A stretch of 32,450 nt of DNA from Nitrospirota bacterium (GCA_023475105.1 JAMCWJ010000033.1:1-32450), one strand, 5' to 3'. Positions 17,617 to 25,968 are shown, counted from the first letter of the stretch. Translations and numbers: made by a program. Notes: generated by a model from the letters alone, not told the origin.

Positions 17617-20205
17617 TCACTCTGAGATCTTCTCGATCAGATTCAAGAAAATCGGGACCGCCTCCGGGTCGAAGTGCGTGCCGGCATTGGTCCTGATGTA
17701 TTCCAGCGCCTTATCATCCGGCCATGCAGGCCGGTACGGCCGCTCGGATTTCAGGGCGTCCCACACATCGACGAGCGCAAAGATACGCGCCGCCAGAGGA
17801 ATCTGTTCTCCCTTGAGGCCCCTTGGATAACCTGTGCCGTCCCACTTTTCATGATGACAGTAAGGGATGTCCACCGCTTCTTTCAGAAAAGCAATCGGGG
17901 AAAGCAGTTTGTATGCTATTACCGGGTGGTGTTTCATTATTTCCCATTCCCCATCCGTCAACTTCCCGGGCTTCAGGAGAATGCTGTCGGGCACTCCTAA
18001 CTTGCCGATGTCATGAAGTAGAGCGCCCCTGCGGACATGCACCAATTCGCCATCGCTCATGCCCATGGCTCTGGCCGTCGCAATCGTCAAATCGGTAACC
18101 CGTTTCGAATGACCTTCGGTCTCCTTGTCCCGGTAATCCAGCGCCCTCGACCAGCCTTCGAGGGTGGTGTTATAGGCAAGGACAAGTTCGGCGTGGGAAC
18201 GCTCAAGGTCATTGTACATTTCCGCATTGTCGATGGCAATTGCCGACTGAGTCCCCAGCGCTTCGAGGAAGTCAAGCCATTCCTGGTCCACATTAAGGGG
18301 TACCCGGTTGAAGATTTCCAGCACCCCCTTAACATGACCCTTGGAGACAAGAGGTACCGCAATATATTCAACAAACTCTTCCTTTTGCAGTTCTCTCGAT
18401 CGCCCCAAAGTGTCATTGCTAAGCATAAGATCGGTTACGCGAATCATCTTTCGGTCGAGCGCTGCGAGACCCGCGTGGCCCTCCCCTATCCGCAACCTGC
18501 TGTGTCTCAGCGCCTCGGTGCGAAAACCCCGGCTCAGAGCATATTCCAAAGTCATTTCATGAGGGTTGATCAGCAGAATATCGGCGGCGTCGACGTGCAG
18601 CTGATTGATCACTTCATCGATGATGATGCGCATCATAACGCGCATATCGAGGCTCGACGTGATCGCCATATCGATATCACGGAGGGCCGCAAGGCGGCGT
18701 ATCTGTCGCTCGATGTGGGCCTCATCGCGCTTCTTCTCAGTGATATCCTGTACAATATATCCTAACCTCGGAGCGCCGTTCGACGATGACGCCAAATAAT
18801 TCACCGTGGCGGAAAACCATCTTTTCTCCGTTCCCTCACCATAAAAAAACTCGAAGCTGACGGCCTTCCCTGTTTGTCTGCTCTCTTCATACCGGGCAAG
18901 CCAAAGTTTAACCAACCCCTGGTGAACACCCACTTCAAGGGTGGATTTGTTCCGCAATGATTCTTTTGAATATCCAAAGAACTCTGCAGCAGCGCCGTTG
19001 CCGGAAACAAAGAGGATATCTCCGTTCACGATCTCCACTATCCCTCTCATCCCTTCCGGGCAGTCAAAGAAACTGCGGAGCATTGTTTCACTTTCCCTAA
19101 GGGAATTCGCAATTGCAACCTCCTCTACAAAATATTTTTCGAGTGAAGATGCCATGTCGTCGAGCTCTTTTCCCAAAAGTCCGAATTCACCTTTGGCGTA
19201 AGGCGCCCCGACGCGCGCATCGAGGTGGCCTTGTCCTATGCGCTTGGTGACATCCAGCAGCCTATTGAGCGGTTTTACAAGAACAAGTGTTCCATAGGTC
19301 GTGGAAAAAGCAAACCCGAGGACAAGAAACGCGCCGAGAACGGCCAGGCTTACGAGCAGGAAACGATTCGGCCCAGCGAGCACTGCCGCTTTCGAAATGC
19401 TCACCACCGTGTAGAGCATGCCGTCTTCGGTATGCACCGGGAAGAAGCATAGATAATATCTGATGCTGTCCGTCCCCCTTTCTTCACGCACAGATTCGCG
19501 CTCTTGCCCCGTCAACGTTACGTGTGCGTATGCTTCCTTAATGGATTTGCCGATCCATTTTGGTCTGTCAGGATAATGCGCAAGGAACGTGCCGTTGCGA
19601 TCCAGCACCGCAACGGTCGAACCTTCGGGAAAGTGGATTTCTTCCAGGGACTTTCGAAGCCATTCAAGGTCGAGGGCTACAACGGCAACACCTTTTACGT
19701 TGTTTGATTTATCGCGAAGGGGATAGCCGAAATTGACCGTGGGCCTGCCTGTGATGCGGCCGATCTGGAACTCACCCATTGAGAAGCGGCGGCCGTTCAG
19801 TGCATGGCGAAAATATGAGCGGTCGGCCACATCGACCTGCGTACGGAATGGAAGGCCGCTGCAAAGAACGTTGCCTTTCGGATTCACGAGGAGGACATTG
19901 GCATATTCCGGAAACATCGCCGTCAACCGTGCCACGTACCCCTTGCATAAGTCCCGGCTTTGCCCCTCGACTTCGAATGCCTGCGAAACGGCGACCAGGA
20001 GCTGTCTGGCGCCTTCAACCGACTTTTCTACGTTGAGCGCTAACAGGCTGGCGGTGGTTTCAATTCCTCTCTTCGCCTCGAATTCTTTCTGATTGCGATA
20101 TTTCAGGTCGGTATAAAAGGTGAGACCCAATAACGGTATCATGGCGAGAATACCGAAAAAGGTCAGGCGGAGTCTAAATGTTGATAGCATTCCCGATCTA
20201 GACAT
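17617..20205 (-). CDS. dCACHE-HAMP-PAS-GAF-HD-GYP sensor phosphodiesterase
   Basis: This is an 862-residue membrane sensor that should hydrolyse cyclic di-GMP in response to a periplasmic ligand. In order it has a first membrane helix (about 12-30), a double-CACHE periplasmic region (about 35-275), a second helix (about 282-310), HAMP (about 310-360), PAS (about 380-490, ending IVQDITEKKR), GAF (about 505-660) and an HD-GYP domain (about 670-855). The catalytic signatures are intact: HDIGKLG at 731, HHEKWDGTGYP from 784, and PLAARIFALVDVWDAL. The start may be ATG 20205 or ATG 20190; neither has a strong ribosome site. A broken PilZ gene, whose product would bind c-di-GMP, lies 190 bases upstream on the same strand. 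The ligand is unknown. Confidence 0.93.
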   Translation of the reverse strand: MSRSGMLSTFRLRLTFFGILAMIPLLGLTFYTDLKYRNQKEFEAKRGIETTASLLALNVEKSVEGARQLLVAVSQAFEVEGQSRDLCKGYVARLTAMFPEYANVLLVNPKGNVLCSGLPFRTQVDVADRSYFRHALNGRRFSMGEFQIGRITGRPTVNFGYPLRDKSNNVKGVAVVALDLEWLRKSLEEIHFPEGSTVAVLDRNGTFLAHYPDRPKWIGKSIKEAYAHVTLTGQERESVREERGTDSIRYYLCFFPVHTEDGMLYTVVSISKAAVLAGPNRFLLVSLAVLGAFLVLGFAFSTTYGTLVLVKPLNRLLDVTKRIGQGHLDARVGAPYAKGEFGLLGKELDDMASSLEKYFVEEVAIANSLRESETMLRSFFDCPEGMRGIVEIVNGDILFVSGNGAAAEFFGYSKESLRNKSTLEVGVHQGLVKLWLARYEESRQTGKAVSFEFFYGEGTEKRWFSATVNYLASSSNGAPRLGYIVQDITEKKRDEAHIERQIRRLAALRDIDMAITSSLDMRVMMRIIIDEVINQLHVDAADILLINPHEMTLEYALSRGFRTEALRHSRLRIGEGHAGLAALDRKMIRVTDLMLSNDTLGRSRELQKEEFVEYIAVPLVSKGHVKGVLEIFNRVPLNVDQEWLDFLEALGTQSAIAIDNAEMYNDLERSHAELVLAYNTTLEGWSRALDYRDKETEGHSKRVTDLTIATARAMGMSDGELVHVRRGALLHDIGKLGVPDSILLKPGKLTDGEWEIMKHHPVIAYKLLSPIAFLKEAVDIPYCHHEKWDGTGYPRGLKGEQIPLAARIFALVDVWDALKSERPYRPAWPDDKALEYIRTNAGTHFDPEAVPIFLNLIEKISE

Positions 20206-20397
20206 CCTAATTACGTATTTTCAAGAAAGACCCGACCCTCTTTGTCAATCTTGATTCGGAAGACAAAAGAGTCAGCGATGACTCGCGGCTACAGGGAAAA
20301 ATAATAAACTCGCCTTTGTTCCTCATTGACAATCCTCCATACCCGGTTCACGCCCGAAGTCATGCCTGATGACCAGTTTCTTAATATCAACAATATA

Positions 20398-20681
20398 TCA
20401 ATGGGTTAAGACAGTTTGAGTCTTTTCATCTTGATAGTCAACCCTACCCAGGTAGGGGTCCTTATCTGAAAAATTGCCGGGCTTATTGAGACGGGTGAAG
20501 TGCCGTGTCGGGATCTCACTTTTCACAGTAATTTCTTCTCCCGCGTTCAGGGGAATGAAGGAATAAAGACCGGCACTGAATCGCTGATGTTGATGATGGT
20601 TCCCACGTATGTTTCCCCTCTGACGGTGAATTCGATGGATTTATAAGCCAATTGCCGGGGCTCGCTTCTTCTGTCGCGCAT
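20398..20681 (-). pseudogene. PilZ-domain protein, frameshifted
   Basis: ATG 20681 starts MRDRRSEPRQLAYKSIEFTV and reaches GTIINIS, the RxxxR...(D/N)xSxxG pattern of PilZ c-di-GMP-binding domains. The frame then diverges near 20578-20582. The adjacent frame continues FSAGLYSFIPLNAGEEITV and ends ...VDYQDEKTQTVLTH at 20398. Adding one T restores NIS-D-F-SAGLYS. The full protein would be about 94 residues. It sits upstream of the HD-GYP phosphodiesterase, consistent with a shared c-di-GMP pathway. Either this is a recent lesion or a base is missing from the sequence. Confidence 0.7.
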
Positions 20682-20684
20682 CAC

Positions 20685-21038
20685 CCGCACCTCGTCGTGT
20701 TATTTTATACCCAAGCGTAAGCAGGACACTTCACATTTTTTGCTTTTTCCTTTACATTTTTTGCAGAGCAATGAAGGATCTGCCGGTAACCCTGCCAGAA
20801 CAGTTTCAGCCGGCGCGTTTCCTCGAAAACCTGAACTCCTTTTCTTTTGCCTGTTCAGTACCCCTAATTTCCGACCTTCTCGCTCTTGGGCGTCGCCGGG
20901 AAAAGGGGCAGGTCTTGATCCTAACTGTTTCAGCCCGTCTGGGACTGCCATAGATAAAATCGTATCATAAGATAGGTGCGATTGTTAATTCCTGCCTATT
21001 TCTTCATCAGGGCAGACACCCGGCGACGCATCGCTTCT
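20685..21038. other. Intergenic stretch with no recognised gene
   Basis: A minus-strand open frame (20700-20951, 83 codons, ending CKKCKGKSKKCEVSCLRLGIK) is the best candidate, but it has no ribosome site and no family resemblance. I see no RNA gene or clear repeat. Confidence 0.3.
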
Positions 21039-22340
21039 TTATTTCTTGTCCGACCCTTCCATATCCTTTTCGAACATACCGCGCAGGATATCGTTCGCGC
21101 AAAACTTCCCGCACATGGTGCAGGAGTGCTCATCGCCGTTGCCCCTCTTCGCTTTTATTTCCCTGGCCCGCTCGGCGTCTATCGCAAGCGAGAACTGCGT
21201 CGTCCACTGCATGTCCCGTCTTGCCTTCGACATCACCTTATCGGCATGCATGTTCTTCCGCTTTATCATGTCGCCCACGTGTGCCGCGATTCTCGAAGCG
21301 ATAACGCCCTCCCTCACGTCTTCGGGAAAAGGCAGACCCAGATGTTCCGAAGGCGTTACGTAGCATATAAAGTCCGCGCCGTAGGAAGAGGAAAGCGCCG
21401 CTCCGATCGCAGCGGTGATGTGGTCGTACCCCGGCGCGATGTCCGTCGTGATCGGGCCGAGCATATAGAAGGGCGATTCACCGCTCATCCTTTTCTCCAT
21501 GATGATGTTCGCCTCTATCTCGTTTAACGGGATATGGCCCGGGCCCTCGACCATCGTCTGGCATCCCATCGCCCTGCCGGTCTCGGCAAGTTCGCAATTG
21601 ATGAGAAGCTCCTGTATCTGGACCCTGTCGGTCGAGTCGTGGATCGCCCCCGCGCGAAATCCGTTACCGAGGCTCAGGACGGTATCGTGCTTCTTCAGTA
21701 TCGCGGCCACCCTGTCGAAATGCTCATAGAGCGGGTTTTCCCTGCCGTTGTGCTCCATCCACGCAACCATGTACGAGCCGCCTTTCGAGACGAGTCCGCC
21801 GTACCGGTAGTGCTGCTTCCTGAGCATCTCGACAGTCTTTCGGTTGATGCCGCAGTGGATCGCCATGAACCCCACACCCTCCTCGCACTGCTTCTCGGTA
21901 ATCTCGAACAGGAGCTCGGCCGGCATCTTCACCGCGGCGCCGTACTTCTCTATTGCCAGGGCGAAGGCCTCGTAAAGGGGTACGGTGCCTACCGGGAGAC
22001 CGATCGCATCCATCACGGCCCTCCTCGTTCCCGCGATGTCGCCGCCCACGCTAAGGTCCATCAGCGTATCGGCCCCGTATCTCTCAGCGATGCGGGCCTT
22101 CTCGACCTCCATGCCGATATCCGCGATATCCGTCGACGTTCCGATCGAGGCGTTCACTTTCGTCCTCAAGCCCTTGCCGATCCCGACGATATTCCCCTTC
22201 CTGTGTTTGTTGGCGGGGACGACTATCTTGCCGGATGCCAGGCGCCTCCTCACCGTCTCATGGTCCATGCCCTCAGAGGTTGCGACTGCCTTCACCTCCT
22301 CCGTGATCTCTCCCTGTGCTGCCCTCTCGATTTGCGTCAT
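21039..22340 (-). CDS. ThiC-family radical SAM enzyme, probable hydroxybenzimidazole synthase (Bza type)
   Basis: This is a 433-residue ThiC homologue starting at ATG 22340 behind GGAGG. ThiC converts aminoimidazole ribotide (AIR) to the thiamine pyrimidine; the paralogues BzaA/BzaB/BzaF convert AIR to 5-hydroxybenzimidazole for the lower ligand of cobamides. The C-terminal cluster motif CTMCGKFC and the metal-binding histidines in APGYDHI and TPSEHL are present. Usual ThiC signatures are altered: SLGNGFRAG replaces SLGDGxRPG, and GESPFYMLGPITTD replaces GAPFYVLGPLVTD. Most telling, the gene is preceded by a cobalamin riboswitch with a terminator, not a TPP riboswitch. I therefore favour a Bza role. 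Ordinary ThiC remains possible, and I cannot choose between the A, B and F types. Confidence 0.8.
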   Translation of the reverse strand: MTQIERAAQGEITEEVKAVATSEGMDHETVRRRLASGKIVVPANKHRKGNIVGIGKGLRTKVNASIGTSTDIADIGMEVEKARIAERYGADTLMDLSVGGDIAGTRRAVMDAIGLPVGTVPLYEAFALAIEKYGAAVKMPAELLFEITEKQCEEGVGFMAIHCGINRKTVEMLRKQHYRYGGLVSKGGSYMVAWMEHNGRENPLYEHFDRVAAILKKHDTVLSLGNGFRAGAIHDSTDRVQIQELLINCELAETGRAMGCQTMVEGPGHIPLNEIEANIIMEKRMSGESPFYMLGPITTDIAPGYDHITAAIGAALSSSYGADFICYVTPSEHLGLPFPEDVREGVIASRIAAHVGDMIKRKNMHADKVMSKARRDMQWTTQFSLAIDAERAREIKAKRGNGDEHSCTMCGKFCANDILRGMFEKDMEGSDKK

Positions 22341-22383
22341 GCTACCTCCTTCACAATGGATATTTCTCTACCCCGTTCGGTCC

Positions 22384-22420
22384 AAAAAAAAATCCCCAAG
22401 GCAAAAATGCCCTGAGGATT
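22384..22420 (-). terminator. Riboswitch terminator upstream of the ThiC paralogue
   Basis: On the minus strand AATCCTCAGGGCA pairs with TGCCTTGGGGATT around TTTT, and nine T residues follow. It lies between the cobalamin aptamer and the gene, so ligand binding should end transcription here. Confidence 0.88.
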
Positions 22421-22695
22421 GCACCCTGTTTCACTTCATCCCCGCCTTCTATCCGCGAGAAGGTTTCCCGGGCCGGGCAACTGTTCCTTGCCTGGCCGCT
22501 TTCCGGATACTGTGTTCCAGGCAGGTCTTCTGGCTCTCCCGACCTTTGCCAGCCTTCCCATTCAGAATGAACAGTGGCACAAAAAACCGGCAAAGGCGCT
22601 TATTCCGACTCATCGGAATCAGGATTACAGCGGCGGGACCGCTCCCGAATCGGACTTATTTCCTCACGGGATTCCCTATTAAGCTGTCGCACCTG
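22421..22695 (-). promoter_or_regulatory. Cobalamin riboswitch
   Basis: The minus strand carries the conserved landmarks in order: GCTTAATAGGGAATCCCGTG, GCCGCTGTAATCC, CCACTG, GGGAAGGCTGG and the B12 box AGCCAGAAGACCTGCC (22520-22535, complement). It controls the ThiC paralogue by transcription termination. It is closely similar to the one at 31182-31472, including the segment ATTGCACCCTGTTTCACTTC next to the terminator. Confidence 0.95.
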
Positions 22696-22755
22696 AAACT
22701 ATAGTTATTTTATTTATATACCGATTCTGGGAATATTGTCAACGTCTATTTTTGA

Positions 22756-23040
22756 TTACCAGTTGTCACAGTACAGGGCTACATCCAGCTGATTCCCGCT
22801 GTCGCAGCCGAATGATTTCTGCTTGCCCTTGCGGATCTCTTCAAAAATATTCACTTTCACCATATGCTCTTCCAACTTCGTCCGCTTTACCAACCAACAG
22901 ACCGGGCAGATAAAGCCGCATCTTAGTCCTATCCGACAAAGTCCGGGAATTCGAGGTTGCATGTGAGATCCACATATCCTACTCCCGCAATCAGGGCATA
23001 GAAAATCTGCATTGCTTCCGCACTTATAACATGTTCCCAT
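22756..23040 (-). CDS. Small zinc-ribbon-like cysteine-rich protein
   Basis: This is a 94-residue protein starting at ATG 23040 with GGGGAAAG upstream. The N-terminal half has CxxC pairs: CYKCG, CPDCG, C...H and CGFICPVCW. This suggests one or two zinc sites of the B-box or ribbon kind. The C-terminal half has no pairs and ends LDVALYCDNW. It is the last gene of the minus-strand run that includes the three selenoprotein candidates, 135 bases after the AhpD-like gene. Function unknown. Confidence 0.55.
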   Translation of the reverse strand: MGTCYKCGSNADFLCPDCGSRICGSHMQPRIPGLCRIGLRCGFICPVCWLVKRTKLEEHMVKVNIFEEIRKGKQKSFGCDSGNQLDVALYCDNW

Positions 23041-23175
23041 CTTTCCCCTGCTTCACACTCGTGGCATCATGATTGAAAGGGAACACCAATTCCCCACTTA
23101 AGCGGGGAAAAATCAGCACTCCCATTGCGATGCGCCGGCGCCAGGACAGTTCGGCTCTCTTTACTCTCAAAGTTA

Positions 23176-23391
23176 TCAACCGATCTTTAAGGTGCTCGAA
23201 ATAAAGGTATCCATCCTTGCTGCTGAGCCCTTTCGTATTGACTTCCCTATTTCTATTGCCATGACGATTTCCTGGTCATTAGCTCCAATTTCGCGAGCCC
23301 TGCCCGCGTGGTGCTCCACTCAACCCTCGCAGTTTGAAGCGACAGCTGCTCCCACGGCGATCAATGATTTGACTTTTTCCTCGAGACCCAT
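23176..23391 (-). CDS. AhpD-like selenoprotein (C-x-x-U)
   Basis: ATG 23391 behind GGAGG opens a 71-residue protein if the in-frame TGA at 23320-23322 is read as selenocysteine. It reads ...AVASNCEGUVEHHAGRAREI then GANDQEIVMAIEIG, exactly the AhpD/carboxymuconolactone-decarboxylase layout in which C-x-x-C followed by H is the peroxidase/thiol site. Here C21 and U24 form the pair and His27/28 follow. Homology continues on both sides of the TGA, so it is not a stop by similarity. A SECIS-like hairpin begins 11 bases after the TGA. Conventional translation would give a 23-residue peptide. Expected role: reduction of peroxides or disulphides. The tail ends GGT TGA TAA. Confidence 0.88.
23292..23308 (-). 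other. Predicted bacterial SECIS hairpin (AhpD-like gene)
   Basis: On the minus strand CGCGGGC pairs with GCTCGCG (one G-U) around the loop AGG. The loop lies 18 bases after the TGA and has a G in its first two positions, as required of bacterial SECIS elements. Confidence 0.75.
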
Positions 23392-23469
23392 ACTTTATTC
23401 CTCCCTTCAAGCTTTGCATAGTCAGTTTTCGATCAACCAAACCGATAGACTATCGGTCAGTTACACTGT

Positions 23470-23679
23470 TCACGAGCCTCCGTAACCAATTGTTACCTTG
23501 TCTCCTTCAACGCTGACCCGGACTCTTGTTACGCCTTTCGTATATTCAAGCATCTCCTTCAATTTAGCTCTGTCTGATAAGACATCGATATACGTAGCGC
23601 CATCCCCAAAGGCCGACCTGGCCCTTTGACTAAAGGGTCATCCTTTCTTGACATAGATTTTAATGAGACTGTCTATCAC
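23470..23679 (-). CDS. Glutaredoxin-like selenoprotein (U-P-F-S)
   Basis: GTG 23679 follows GGGGAGG. If TGA 23638-23640 is selenocysteine, the product is 69 residues: IDSLIKIYVKKGUPFSQRAR, then YIDV, EMLEYTKGVTRVRVSVEGDK and VTIGYGGS. This is a complete small glutaredoxin fold, with the active site normally CPxC/CPYS here UPFS (U14, S17) and the typical GyGG end. A conserved Pro in the usual TVPxI region appears as RVRVSV, which is unusual. Normal reading would give only 13 residues, yet family similarity runs to the end. It lies 47 bases after the large selenoprotein gene and 78 before the AhpD-like one, so they are probably co-transcribed. Confidence 0.88.
23607..23628 (-). other. Predicted bacterial SECIS hairpin (glutaredoxin gene)
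   Basis: On the minus strand CAAAGGGCC pairs with GGCCTTTG with one bulged G, around the loop AGGTC. The loop starts 18 bases after the TGA. It contains GGTC, the same bases that SelB recognises in the E. coli fdhF element. Confidence 0.82.
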
Positions 23680-23726
23680 CTCTTCACCTCCCCTCTCCCC
23701 GGAGTCATGTCGCTGATTCAATGCCG

Positions 23727-25271
23727 TCACTCCACGAGAAGCAGTGCGAAATAGTTCCACCTGCCGTAGGTCTCTTTTTTTGTATCGATCTCAAAACCGT
23801 TTGCCCGTGCTGTCTTGAAGACATCGATACCGCAGGCCTCCATGAGGGGTCTGATCCTGAGTTTCTTCTGATCCGCTGTCTGAGACTCACCCTGAGCCTC
23901 TGCCTCTCCGGAGGGTCAGGCAGCTCCTTCAGGACCAGACGAGAGAGCGGTCATTGCAAATGCCTTGTAAAAGCCCATGTGATAAGCCTCTCCTTCAAGC
24001 CTCACCGCCGCTTCAGTAAGCCCCTTCCCCTTCGCACCATTCATGAGGATTGCCTTGCTGTATTCTTTCATTACCTTCTTTGTGCTTTCAGTATCCGGGG
24101 CGCAGGGCGGGTGATACGCGTCTTTTCCGTGGAAGGCGCAGCCGTAAGCGCATTTCCACCTTACCCACTCTTCTACGACTACGGTACTCGCGTCTATTAC
24201 CTTTGCCTTTTCAGCCCCAAGCTCAAGTGCCCTTTTTAATAGGCGTTCCATGTTATCCTCCAAACTTTCTTCTTTTTTTTCGCACTTCAAACCGTTTCGC
24301 CCGCTGTCGATGCCTTTTTGGGTTCCGGGCGCTGATACATCGGGGGATATTTTCCCGGTTCCGATCCCATTGTGAGACATTTCTCTCCCACAGCCATTCT
24401 CGTTGAAGAAAGGGCACAGCGTTTCTCTGCAGCCATGGGGATGTTTGAGACTGTAATTACAGACCACGCTGTCAGCCAAGGGCAGTTCGATTCCAAGACT
24501 TTCTCTCAGGTACTCCACCGCCTCATTGAGCGATGTCCTTACATACGCCTTGCAGCAGCTCGGGCCTGTGAGCTCAGTTATCGCCCTCGTAATCCTTGTC
24601 ACCGACTCCATGGTAACCCTCTGCTCTTCGTCCTTGCCGCACTTCGAGCCGGTGAGGACCGCAAAGCAGGCTCCTATCGCCGGAGCGATGCCGCAAACTC
24701 CGCTCAGGCCGCAGTAGCCGCCGTGTGCCTGCTTCCTTGTACGCTTGAAGACCTCCTTTATCTCCTCATTGGTAATGCCTTTGCGTCCCGCATTTTTTAT
24801 GGCTGCCATCAACGCCCCGCCGGCGATATACGCATGCTGGCAGCCGAGCATCGGAAGACCCGGGAAACTCATGGCCATTTCGGCTATATCGAAGGGGTTG
24901 CTTGATGACGTCGAAAATGTCGTGTCTTCTATAATCCTCATCGAATCCCTGTTGTGACAGAGATCGCAGATATAGTGGCCTTTCGGGCAGCTTATATGGC
25001 CGTGCTCAAGGTTGCCGCAATATATGCACCTCATCTCCTCTGCCTTTTCGTGATACGTCAGGGGCGTGCCGCAGACCATGCAATGCTCAGTTGTTTTAAC
25101 CTGAAGTTCGACAATAGGGTTAGGCCCCTGGTTCCCGCTCTCATAAAGCCCTTCTGTATTCTCGCTTAACGACTTTGAACCGCTGTTTTGATGCCCACCG
25201 GCATCATCACCCGGCTCTCAGTCTCAGCCCGCCTCCTCTTTTTCTTTTTTCTCTTTTTCTTCGTCAGCCAT
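23727..25271 (-). CDS. DUF5714-DUF2284 selenoprotein with three UGA codons
   Basis: ATG 25271 has a perfect AGGAGG upstream and opens a 514-codon frame interrupted only by three TGAs, at codons 16, 18 and 452. The N-terminus is acidic/lysine-rich and reads EEAGUDUEPGDD. After a linker come a DUF5714 domain from about residue 60 (HCMVCGTPLTY, MRCIYCG, CPKGHYICDLCH) and a DUF2284 metal-binding domain (341-514, with WKCAYGC...HPPC). U452 lies where DUF2284 proteins have GPC.LC. Homology resumes after it (RPLMEACGIDVFKTARANGF ... YFALLLVE), so the TGA at 23916 does not end the domain. Hairpins follow the TGAs at proper distances. An internal ATG at 25079 would give a truncated 387-residue version. 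Likely a redox-active metal- or corrinoid-linked protein; function unproven. Confidence 0.85.
23882..23900 (-). other. Predicted bacterial SECIS hairpin for UGA452
   Basis: On the minus strand GAGGCTCA pairs with TGAGTCTC over eight base pairs (one G-U) around the loop GGG. The loop starts 24 bases downstream of the TGA at 23916-23918, within the usual range. Confidence 0.75.
25190..25205 (-). other. Predicted bacterial SECIS hairpin for UGA16/UGA18
   Basis: On the minus strand GATGCC pairs exactly with GGCATC around the loop GGTG. The loop starts 25 bases after the first TGA and 19 after the second, so one element could serve both codons. Confidence 0.7.
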
Positions 25272-25464
25272 TTTACCTCCTCTTATCGAAACAAACGGGT
25301 GTATTCCACCAACCCCAGGCTCAGGCTTCCCAGCCCCAAACCGGCCGGGATCAGGGGAAGCTGTCAGGCGAAAAAAGCCGACGCTGAAAAATGACAGCGC
25401 AGCTCTTAAAAAAGGACACCTTCATGAAAGCCTCCTTCACACTTGAAAGCGTTGCCCCAATCCC

Positions 25465-25758
25465 TTATTTACGCTTTCGGGAGTTTTTTCTCGGTCCCCA
25501 GGCCTGCATCTCTATCTTTCCTTCCCGGGCGAGTTTACCAAGGATAAAGAGTACGCTCTCACGGTTTAGTTTAAAGTACGAAGCCACCTCGTCAGGGTCC
25601 ACTTTTTCTCTGCCGGTGAGAAATACAAGTATCTCCTTCTCGATCTCTCGCATCCAGTCATTAAAGAGTCCTCGCAACTCCGGGGTCGAATACGTCGCCA
25701 ACTCATAGGAGTGGCTTACCGCCGATATGACCTCCTTGCTCATCTCCACCGGATTCAC
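25465..25758 (-). CDS. Small winged-helix-like protein, unknown
   Basis: This is a 97-residue protein from GTG 25758, or 92 from ATG 25743 (MSKEVISAVSHSYELATYST). The middle (EILVFLTGREKVDPDEVASY, then FKLNRESVLFILGKLAREGK) has the spacing of a winged helix-turn-helix, and the end is very basic (WGPRKNSRKRK), fitting nucleic-acid binding. It is in the minus-strand run led by the ArsR gene and lies just before the 5' region of the large selenoprotein gene. No family name can be given. A regulatory role is plausible but inferred. Confidence 0.6.
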   Translation of the reverse strand: MNPVEMSKEVISAVSHSYELATYSTPELRGLFNDWMREIEKEILVFLTGREKVDPDEVASYFKLNRESVLFILGKLAREGKIEMQAWGPRKNSRKRK

Positions 25759-25782
25759 CCCTGAATCCGAACATGCCTTTAG

Positions 25783-25968
25783 TCATTCATCCACTAACCC
25801 GGCCAAACGCCGACCCTCCCTCCGGCCGCCGGCCACAGCTCGGAGCATTTCTTCCTTCTCGGCCTCATTGAGGTCCTTTAAGAGAGTGGTAACCAGGCTG
25901 CTCAGAACCTCCCTCTTTTCGGCGGGCCTCATGCCGGCCATAAGCTTTTCAACCTTCCTGTTTGCCAA
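25783..25968 (-). CDS. Small charged helical protein, unknown
   Basis: A strong AGGAGG with 8-base spacing favours TTG 25968 as the start (about 61 residues, ANRKVEKLMAGMRPAEKREV...); a GTG three codons earlier would overlap the ribosome site. The protein is mostly helical and charged, with LLKDLNEAEKEEMLRAVAGG in the middle. It may form a helical hairpin or oligomer. It lies between the thioredoxin remnant and the winged-helix gene, with 15 to 25 bases between them. No known family. Confidence 0.55.
   Translation of the reverse strand: MANRKVEKLMAGMRPAEKREVLSSLVTTLLKDLNEAEKEEMLRAVAGGRREGRRLAGLVDE

Noticed and set aside
21534-22415. Long plus-strand open frames opposite the ThiC paralogue
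   Set aside because: Shadows of a high-GC coding gene; no motif or ribosome site.
25272-25422. Short frame with a good ribosome site (MKVSFFKSCAVIF...) before the large selenoprotein gene, with TGAs in frame
   Set aside because: Read-through gives no recognisable protein and no hairpin of the right kind. A hydrophobic stretch in another frame (LPLIPAGLGLGSLSLG) hints at a decayed membrane protein only.
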